In this document: positions 56,701 to 64,000 of the stretch, one piece after another | Position numbering within the stretch: position 1 is the stretch's first letter | Layout: each line of letters starts with the position of its first letter | Source of the DNA: Kalaharituber pfeilii | Taxonomy: Eukaryota; Ascomycota; Pezizomycetes; Pezizales; Pezizaceae | NCBI GenBank assembly: GCA_015179045.1 | Contig: WHUZ01000054.1 | Location: 248,001-312,000 of the forward strand | Length of the DNA: 64,000 bases | Reading direction: 5' to 3' | Notes under the pieces: model-generated | Seen by the model: the letters and a program-made list of their open reading frames with translations, nothing else | What the model was told of the DNA's origin: nothing | Database searches by the model: none | Made by a program: the position numbers and the translations under genes

Positions 56701-57235
56701 AATTGGCAACCTCGCCTCAACCCTCCGTGGCCAAAAGCGGTGGACCGAAGCCGAGGAACTCGGACGGAAAGTCGTGGATCTCCGCCTCCAGATGCTGGGT
56801 GAAAAGCATAAGGATGTGGCAAGAGGCATTGCGCAAATTGGGGTTACCTGCCTTGAAGCGGGGCGCGTGAAGGAGGCGAAGGAGCTGCAGCTGGAGGCGC
56901 TCGAGGGACTGCTGGAGACGGTTGGGGAATATCATTGGCACACGCTGGATACGCTGGAGAATTTGGGCAAGGTGTATTTGACATTAGGGGAACGAGAGGA
57001 GGCGGTGAAGGTGCTGACGCAGTTGGTGGAGAGGCGTAGGGTAGTGTTGGGGGACAGCCATCCGGTGACGATAGCGGAGATGAAGATGCTAGGGAATGCG
57101 ATCGGCGGAGAGGAGGGGAGAAAGGTGTTAGAGGATGCGGAGGAGCTAGAGGGGGCAGGGAGCGGGGGGGCAGGGAACGAGGGAGGGGCAGGGAACGGGG
57201 AGGGGTATAGGGGAGGTGGGAAAGGAGACGGGTAA
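53756..57235 (+). CDS. NLR-type STAND protein: HeLo-like, NB-ARC and TPR domains
   Basis: Three exons (53756-54725, 54787-54988, 55048-57235) with introns of 61 bp (GTATGT..CAG) and 59 bp (GTATCC..TAG); the product is 1119 aa. The second splice was chosen because it restores HRERFDSVFWVVSSSENTVE. Residues 1-about 200 resemble the HeLo/prion-inhibition-and-propagation domain (MEVTGFAIGVVALIGPLACA start, then a helix with IWIKRW). NB-ARC: P-loop GLGGAGKTQ near 371-379, Walker B YLLIFDNAD near 440-447, GNILVTSRN, and the GLPL-like LGYLALAIDQAGAY. About six 42-residue kinesin-light-chain-type TPRs occupy 790-1085 (repeated LGP.HIDTA, GNLASTL, W.EAEEL). The tail is Gly/Glu-rich. By analogy with fungal HeLo NLRs it would sense a ligand through the TPRs and trigger membrane-directed cell death in heterokaryon incompatibility or defence. 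The frame is intact. Confidence 0.88.
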
Positions 57236-57692
57236 GGGGCCGCGGGAAAAGCCAGCGATGAGGACACTGGGAGTGTTGGGAAATAGGTGGAATGTGTTGG
57301 TGCCGGTAGTGGCACCGAGAGAGCAGGCCTAAGGAGGAGATGAGAACTTTCCTCTTGGATGAGTTATATTTTAGATGCTTCTGCATCTTAGGATTTTGGT
57401 AGCCTCGCCCCCAGGCGGGCTTTAGTCCTGGGGCACGTGACACACTAGTAATTTGGTTAGTAAGCAATAAATTATCTTGAGCGAGAACCAAACCCGCCTG
57501 GAGTATTTCCCTCCAAAATAATCGAACCCTGCAAAGTCGAACCAACCCCTGTAAATACTCTCGCCCTATCTACTATCGACTTGCCCGAATACGCTAGTGT
57601 AGCCTTTTTTCAATTCCGGTACAACGCATTATGATTCCATTGGCCAATGTGGGTAGTATATATACATGGTCAATAAGGTATGCATTGAGAAT

Positions 57693-58540
57693 CAAACTAA
57701 TGCGGAGTGTAGATGGTATCCGGAATGAGTTCCTCATGGTGAAGCATATTATTTCCGAGAGTTTTATCATACTCCGGAGCTGAGTAGTTCTATGAAACTA
57801 TCTGGCAATAGCTTTGTCCAGTGGTATACTAGTGGCAGTAGAGTATAGCAGCACCACTTTCTACTGAGAGTCAAACTAATGCGGAGTGTAACGGGCATCC
57901 GGAATGAGTTCCTTATGATGAAAAATACTATTTCCGAGAGTTTTATTATACTCCGGAGCTGAGTAGTTCTATACAACTATCTGGCAATGGCTTTGCTCAG
58001 TGGTATACTAGTGGCAGTGGAGTATAGCAGTACCACTATCTACTGAGATTCAAACTAATACGGAGTGTAACGGGCATCCTGAATGAGTTCCTCATGATTA
58101 AGAATACCATTTTTGAGATTTTTACTATACTCCGGAGCTAAGTAGTTCTATATAACTATTTGGCAATAGCCTTACCAAGTAGTATATGGTGGTGGAGTAT
58201 AATAGCACCACTTTCTACTGAAAGTCAAACTAATGCGAAGTGTAACGGGCATCCGGAATGAGTTCCTCATGATCAAGCATACCATTTTCGAGATTTTTAC
58301 TATACTCCGGAGCTAAGTAGTTCTATATAACTACTTAGTAATGGCCTTACTAATAAGTATAATAGTGGAGTAGATGATAGTAGCACTGAGAATCAAATTA
58401 AGGTATAATATAGCTGGCATCCGGAATTAGTTTCTCATAACAGAAAATATCATTTCTGAAAGTTTTGATTATAATCCAGAGGTAAGTAGTATAAAATATG
58501 TGTATAGTGACAAGCAATATACGACAAGCTGGAATGGCAT
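57693..58540 (+). repeat. Satellite array, about 175-179-bp unit, roughly five copies
   Basis: Units start at CAAACTAATGCGGAGTGTA: 57693, 57872, 58051, 58226 and, decayed, about 58395. Each contains GCATCCGGAATGAGTTCC, TATACTCCGGAGCTGAGTAG and GGTATACTAGTGGCAGT. The unit length is near one nucleosome plus linker. It lies inside the Mutator-like element. Confidence 0.9.
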
Positions 58541-58715
58541 CATAGTTATATAAATAAGTGCTATATAAGCATTACTAGTCAAGTGTCTGTTTGACCTAGT
58601 GGATAGTAACTCTTAACTTCAATTCTAGTAAGTCCGGCTCTTTTAGGTCCAACTCCCTCTGTCTTGAAGTCTAGTCTAACTGGCTAGCTATAGGTAGCTA
58701 ACTAGTTACTAGTTA

Positions 58716-61365
58716 CCAGTACTGGATAGGATACGATCTGCGGATAGGAAGCGACCGGGGTATTTCGCACCATTCCTCACCCGGAAATGCAGATACTATT
58801 TTATATTATCTCCAGGAATATATGAGTTACATATGCAATAAATTGAATATAGGCTAAACCAAGTGCGCTGATTCCGAATCTGAAGAAAAAATAATGAAAA
58901 AGCTACATCCTCAGGATCTACAATTTTATATATCTCACCACCTCTACGAAATAACCCCCTCCGGCTCCTATAAGCTCATACCCATGACACAGTACCTCCA
59001 CTATCACAGCACTACTCACGAGATATCTCCAAACACTATATTATAACATAGGATTAGCAGAAGGTCGAGATCTATAGCATGGGACTGTACGCACCTTCAA
59101 ATATATAGTCGAAATTCTGTTTCTCGCGCTAGATTTGCTGCCTCGACCTCGTCAACCTCCGATTCTGACTCTAAGGACTCCAATTCCGACTCAGCTGGTT
59201 CCGACTCAAGCTCTATAGGTTTAGAGGCTTGTGTGAGAGCCGCCATCTCTCTTCCAGACACCTCCAGTTGCTCCAGTGATGCAAAATTTAACTCGGAAGG
59301 CTCCATCGCACCCCCCCCTACCATGAGCTCCGACCCTCGCCCAACACCAACCACAAGAGCCCCTCGTCCATAGCTTCGCCCACGTCCGCGCCCACGTCCC
59401 CGCCCACGATTGGCAGCTTTCTCAGCGGCTGCTGCTACACGAGCTGCTGCTGTGGCCTCCTTTTTGGCTGTAGCGGCAGCCTGTTTTTCGGGCTTATCTG
59501 CTGCCTTTTTTTCCTTCGCGGCTTCTGCTGCAATCTTCTTCTCCTTTGCAGCAAGCTTTTTAGCTGCCTTTGCAGCCTGCGCTGCCACCTTCTCTTCAGC
59601 CTTCTTGTAAGCTGCCTGCTGTGCCACTGCAATGTATTCGCGATCTAAGACTCGACCTCCGGTGCGAGGCTTGATATGCTGCAGACCATGAGGACCAGCG
59701 ACCTGAAGTGTCTTCCCACTCCGCAGTATGCTTAAAGTAGTAGAATTGGGCTCTATGGTACGGTACTTGACAAGCTGTTCCTCAAGGTGCTCGATATGCG
59801 TCATGACAGCGGTACGGGTGCGTGGTGTCAGAATCGCCTCATCCACAGCAGCTCGGGATACCTTCTCTTTTGCCGGAGTATTCAGTACTACTGACGGCAT
59901 AGCAGTATTGGTAGCAGCCTCTTCTACTGGCAGCACCTGAGTCTCATCCACCGGCCAGCAACCACTACCTCGCCAGGCACCTTTGATGACTTCTAGAGTA
60001 AAGGTCTTGTCACGTGCTATGCATAGTAGTTCCCAGAATTCTGGCTTGCGCAATATATCCTTTGGCTTGCAATATATCCAGTCTGTCAAAGCTTGATAGT
60101 AGTATGTTGATAGAGGTGAGAAGCAACCTACATCCAGAGGTTGCGTAATATGAGTTGAGTGTGATGGTAGGCATATCATTTTAACCCGGTGGTCTAATGC
60201 ATATTCAACTACTTCCCATGCAACATGCGAGCTATGGCCATCGACAATGAGAAGCCGCCAGGGCATAGTAGAATTGCCAGAATTGCTAGGTACACTATCG
60301 GCGCTGGGTAGGTTGGGGGTGCCCACACTTCTGGTAATTCGAGTGGGTGCAGGGGGCCCGGAGGTCGTTGCTGGTTCGGAGGTTGCTGGCGGCTCGGAGG
60401 ATGCAGTACCAGGGCGTGTATGCACCTCGAAGTGATACTTCATATACTCAAGACCCAGGCCATCATCCATATAACCGCTCTTAGAGTAACCAAAGCTTGC
60501 TGGCCGCTTATGTGCATCATCCTCACCATAGTAGCTATGCCGATGACTTTTTGCCTGCCATACAATAAATGGTGATATAACCTTGCCTGCAGCATTCACA
60601 GTCTCAAGCGTCGTGACGAACTCTCGACTACCATCAGTGACCGCAACCTTACGACCAGGTCCAGCACGCACAATTGACTTGCGGAGATTTTTATGAGTAT
60701 TTCCATGACAATTCCCTTCTCATCACCATTCCAAAGATTGTCAGGAGTAATATGGTAACGTCGAATAGTATTACGCAATGTCTTGTAAAATGTACGTTGA
60801 GCTACCACATCCATGCCCTGCTTCACCCGTATTCTCTCAAGGTATTGAACATATTTGGCATTGATTGTGGGGTGGCGAGTGAGGAATTGTCGGTGCCAGC
60901 GGGGGCCTGGTAATTTGTTGCTTTGCCGCGCACGGAGGATCTGAATAGCCATTGCGCGTAACATTTGGAGATGCACTGGAAAGCCCAGGTCACTCATGGT
61001 AGTCGTCCAAGTGATGAGTGCATTTTCCTCACTTTTAGTGAGAAGCTGCTGCTTCTCATGAGCCTCTCTATACGGCCCTTCTGTACCCCTCGTAGTCGAC
61101 GGCTTAGGGTAGTCGAATTAGTATCAAAATAACCTGCTACTTTTGCTAAACTATCTTCTGGATTCTTATGCCTCCATGCTATAGCTCGATTTAGGCCCTG
61201 AGGAAGCTTCTTCTTGATGCGAGCCATAATATGAAGGTGATTGCACGTGAATAGCATCAATATTGAAAGAGATACAATAATAATTGGAGGAGGACGGGGC
61301 TGCCTCCTGAGGCTGAAATCTCCCGGTCGCTTCCTATCCGCAGATCGTATCCTATCCAGTACTGG
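58716..61365 (-). mobile_element. Pogo/Fot1-type DNA transposon, 2.65 kb
   Basis: Long perfect inverted ends: CCAGTACTGGATAGGATACG, ATCTGCGGATAGGAAGCGAC, CGGG at the left and the reverse complement at 61323-61365, flanked by TA (58714-58715, 61366-61367). The near-identical ends suggest recent insertion. The transposase reading frame it contains is frameshifted. Confidence 0.93.
59097..61260 (-). pseudogene. Pogo/Fot1-type DDE transposase with two frameshifts
   Basis: Minus-strand order: an HTH psq-like segment (61260 on: NRAIAWRHKNPEDSLAKVAG, YFDTNSTTLSRRLRG), a CENP-B-type HTH (LQMLRAMAIQILRARQ.., WHRQFLTRHPTINAKY), and a DDE_1 catalytic domain (60671-59097) with NLWNGDEKG, LLIVDGHSSHV and THITQPLDVGCFSPL, so all three acidic residues are visible. 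The C-terminus is Ala/Lys-rich and coiled (AAKAAKKLAAKEKKIAAEAA), followed by an RGRGRGRG stretch and an acidic end. One single-base frameshift lies near 61060 (before EAHEKQQ) and a second near 60698 (a G is missing before NTHKNLRKS). The element was probably mobilised by, or became defective after, active relatives. An intron explanation fails because no splice sites span either break. Confidence 0.88.
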
Positions 61366-61385
61366 TACTGCCTACTCACCTATAT

Positions 61386-61456
61386 TAGCCTCGTCCCCCA
61401 GTAATTAACTAGTTACCTAATTGTAATCTTCTAACAAACACCTGGGGATGAGGCTA
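61386..61456. mobile_element. 71-bp Mutator-like MITE
   Basis: Ends TAGCCTCGTCCCCCA / CCTGGGGATGAGGCTA match the termini of the 4.4-kb host element. Flanking 9-mers CACCTATAT (61377-61385) and TACCTATAT (61457-61465) differ at one base. Confidence 0.8.
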
Positions 61457-61833
61457 TACCTATATAACGGATCTGGTAATTTGAAACAATTCCGGATAAA
61501 AAGTTCCTATAAGAAATTGGCTATGTAGAGGTAGTAGAAGAACTTAATATTAGACTTACATAGCTGGGTGGCACCCCTAGCACTCCCCCTGGCTCTCTAT
61601 AGGAAGTAGTGTATTTGATAAAAAAGTATACGGAATATTACGGTTCTATAATACATGCTCCGAATCCATTACAATTTGACCTCCAGTGCAAAGTGGTGTT
61701 GCTCGAGATAGTAAAGTAACAATGCCTCCAGGCGTTTGTGAACTTAAATTTCAGTTTATTATATTTACAGTTCTTGACAAATCACGTGATCCTCCGCTTC
61801 TACAAACGCCTGGGGACGAGGCTAGGATTTTGG

Positions 61834-62415
61834 ATCAAGGTTTCGTTTACCATGAAGTAGGTTTTATTAAGAGTTTACATTTTCGGAAATTTTTACCTCC
61901 TACTAACCTAGAATAACTCACCCTCTTTGGTTGCGTGCTTCGTAATTAGGCTTAGTTTAAACTTCATAGCTTTTCGATTTTTAGAACGTGAATCACGGAG
62001 CCGGAAAGACTAGAGAGGATAATGCCTTCATAACTACGAAGTACTTACTTTGCATCTAGCACTGAAGTCGAGTAATGAAGTAGTGGGTATTTCCTACTAC
62101 GGATGTTCAGGTTCTCATAGTAACAAGCTCTACTTCCCCACTCTTTCGAGTTTCGTCCAGCCTTTGGCATTCCACTGGAAGAGAAATCAGCAATGGCTTC
62201 TAAAGGCAGATTCTTCAAAACATTCTTTCCCTTCCGCTTTACCCTGAGCAATTTGGGTAATTTCATTGAAATCTCGCCCGAGATGATCGGCTCATTCAGA
62301 TGCGGGGGGCGAAGAAGGACTTCATTTTACCAAGCATCACCATCTGAAAAGAGTTGAAGACTGACAGAGACCAGCGATATAATTTGAAAGCAACGGGATA
62401 ATCTAGATATACACA
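61834..62415. other. Intergenic, nothing recognised
   Basis: Short open frames only; this is the 5' flank of the DEAD-box pseudogene. Confidence 0.5.
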
Positions 62416-63613
62416 ATGCCGGACCGGTTCGGCAAGAAAGCAGATGAGAAGATGGAGTTTACGACCTCGAAGGAGGACACAGTGGCGCAGAATTTTGACT
62501 CAATGCACCTAAAGGAGAACCCCCTCTGTGGCATCTATGCCTATGGATACGAGTCTACCTCCACCGTGCAATCCCACGCCATCATCCAAATATGCACAGG
62601 CTGCGACACCATTGCGCAAGCCCCGTCCAAGGCCGGTAAAACTGCCGCCTTCTCAATGCCCATACTTCAAGTTATCGATACCTCCGTCCATGAAACACAA
62701 GCCTTCGTTCTATCTCCCACCCGTGAAATTGCAACAAAAAATCCAGAACGTGGTCATGTCGCTTGGGGATTACATGAACATGTAATGCCATGCCTGTGTG
62801 GGGGAACAAACATCGGTGTAGACATCTAAGCTCTGGAAATAGGACCACATGTTGTTTCGGGGACACCTGGAAGAGTCGCGGATATGATCCGACGAACCAC
62901 GTTGAGGACCAAGAAGATTAAGATGCTGGTTTTGAACGAAGCAGACGAGCTCCTAAATAGGGGATTCAGAGAATCTGTCTACGATGTCTACCGCTACCTA
63001 CCGCCTTCCACACAGGGGGTTGTGGTGGGTACTACTCTCCCAAACGATGCGTTGGAGATGACCACAAAGTTCGTTGCTGACCAAGTCAGAATTCTTGTCA
63101 AGCGTGATGAGTTATCCCTGGAGGGCCTGAACAATACATCATTATGGTTGAGAAGGAGGAGTGGACATTCGCGATACTCTTTGCGATTTGTACGATACTT
63201 TGGCCATCACACAGGCCATCATTTTTCTGCAATACTCGAAGAAACGTCGACTGGCTTATCGAAAATCTGCGCGAAGCCGGCTTCACCGTCTCCTCCATGC
63301 ACGACGGAACTCCGGAGGAAAAGCGTCGCTCCAACTTACAAAACTTCCGCCAGGGCAACTCTCGTATCCTCATCTCGACTGACCCATGGATGCGCGGAAT
63401 CGATGTGCAGCAGGTGTCATTTGTTATAAATTATGATTTGCCGGTGAATCGTGAAAATCACATCCACAGGATTGGAAGATCAGGGAGGTTTGGTAAGAAG
63501 GTACTACTATAATCGCTACATCAGAAGATGTTATGATTCTCAGAGATATCGAGCAGTGCTACGGCGCTCAGCTTGATGAGATGCCCATGAACCTCGGCGA
63601 TCTCCTCGATTAA
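62416..63613 (+). pseudogene. FAL1/eIF4A-III-like DEAD-box helicase, degenerate copy
   Basis: The full length of a FAL1/eIF4A-like protein (an RNA helicase of ribosome biogenesis or the exon junction complex) can be followed: [113 protein letters not shown] and a terminal [11 protein letters not shown]. It is broken by compensating indels near 62735-62800, a TAA at 62827-62829, and frameshifts near 63130, 63165-63225 and 63500. Catalytic motifs have drifted: the Walker A region reads APSKAGKT instead of AQSGTGKT, DEAD reads NEAD, and SAT reads GTT. No intron is visible across 1.2 kb. There is no clear poly(A) or target duplication to prove retroposition. Non-functional as a helicase. Confidence 0.9.
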
Positions 63614-64000
63614 GCTCTGTCCTTCTACATTGCATTCTGTTATCACTGCAAAGTCTACGGCAATTGCTTCCGGTACATGTCCTGCGGTTTCGTGGGGGGG
63701 GGGGGGAGGGAGTTTTCTGTTTTTTATTTTTTATTTTTTTTATTTTTATTATATTTTTATTTTTATTTACAGTAGTAAAAAACTGAAGCATTTACGAGAA
63801 ATTAATTCAACATATACTACCGCATAATTACTGCATACGATGTATGAGTACTCTAGTGCAAACATATCATCTCGTGAGGAAAAAGAGCGATAACAATTTT
63901 TATTTTAAATTGGATCTGTGAATATATCGGGCTTTCCTTTCCCTTACTTTTCCTTTTTCCGTGTGATGGTGAAGTAGAGTGATGCTTATTTTTTTATTTT
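63614..64000. other. Low-complexity end of window
   Basis: A G-run (63694-63707) and long T/A-rich tracts (63716-63780). No gene seen. Confidence 0.6.

Larger units (their letters stand above)
57400..61824. mobile_element. Mutator-like element, 4.4 kb, with 9-bp duplication
   Basis: Ends TAGCCTCGCCCCCAGGCG (57400-) and CGCCTGGGGACGAGGCTA (-61824) are inverted repeats flanked by a perfect 9-bp duplication GGATTTTGG (57391-57399, 61825-61833). A shared CACGTGA lies 20-30 bp inside each end. A 9-bp duplication is typical of MULEs. It carries no MULE transposase; its interior is a 175-179-bp satellite, a pogo transposon and a MITE with the same termini. It starts 164 bp after the NLR stop codon. 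Confidence 0.8.

Overview
The window looks like chromosomal DNA of a filamentous ascomycete (Pezizomycotina). The evidence is short spliceosomal introns of about 60-110 bp with GT..AG ends and typical fungal genes: an AA14-type secreted copper oxygenase, a bilirubin-oxidase-like multicopper oxidase, a SUR7/PalI membrane protein and a HeLo/NB-ARC/TPR NLR. Fungal transposon types (Tad-like LINEs, Fot1/pogo, hAT and Mutator-like elements) and traces of RIP-type C-to-T mutation fit this. The species cannot be named from the sequence. The load of nested repeats would suit a repeat-rich genome such as those of Pezizales, but that is a guess.

Layout. 0-9.6 kb: a broken TauD-type dioxygenase gene split by about 9 kb of nested transposons (two fold-back-like elements with minisatellite arms, a Tad-like LINE, half-LINEs, a hAT MITE and many very short poly(A) retroposons). 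10.4-15.6 kb: an AA14-type gene (minus) divergent from a large alpha/beta-hydrolase gene (plus). 15.6-21.4 kb: gene-free and partly very AT-rich, with a 100-bp MITE. 21.4-23.3 kb: a four-exon multicopper oxidase gene (minus). 23.5-24.9 kb: a GC-rich low-complexity stretch. 25-38 kb: gene-poor, with a TIR element, two pogo-type MITEs, another MITE, a 1.2-kb palindromic element and LINE fragments. 38.4-49 kb: two lineage-specific-looking genes (plus), a 2OG-Fe(II) dioxygenase (minus) and a SUR7/PalI gene (minus). 51-52 kb: a 5'-truncated LINE. 53.8-57.2 kb: the NLR gene. 57.4-61.8 kb: a Mutator-like element carrying a satellite array and a dead pogo transposon. 62.4-63.6 kb: a degenerate FAL1/eIF4A-like DEAD-box pseudogene.

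There is no obvious gene cluster. AA14-type and multicopper oxidases are both secreted copper enzymes and could both act on plant or phenolic substrates, but they lie 10 kb apart and nothing shows co-regulation. The most unusual content is a set of retroposed inserts only about 53-66 bp long. Each consists of little more than one RNA hairpin plus poly(A), flanked by target-site duplications of 11-13 bp. They fall into two families whose hairpins share one architecture with different stem sequences, and the same hairpins lie at the 3' ends of the local LINEs and half-LINEs. One insertion sits in one arm of a long palindrome, so the other arm preserves the empty site.
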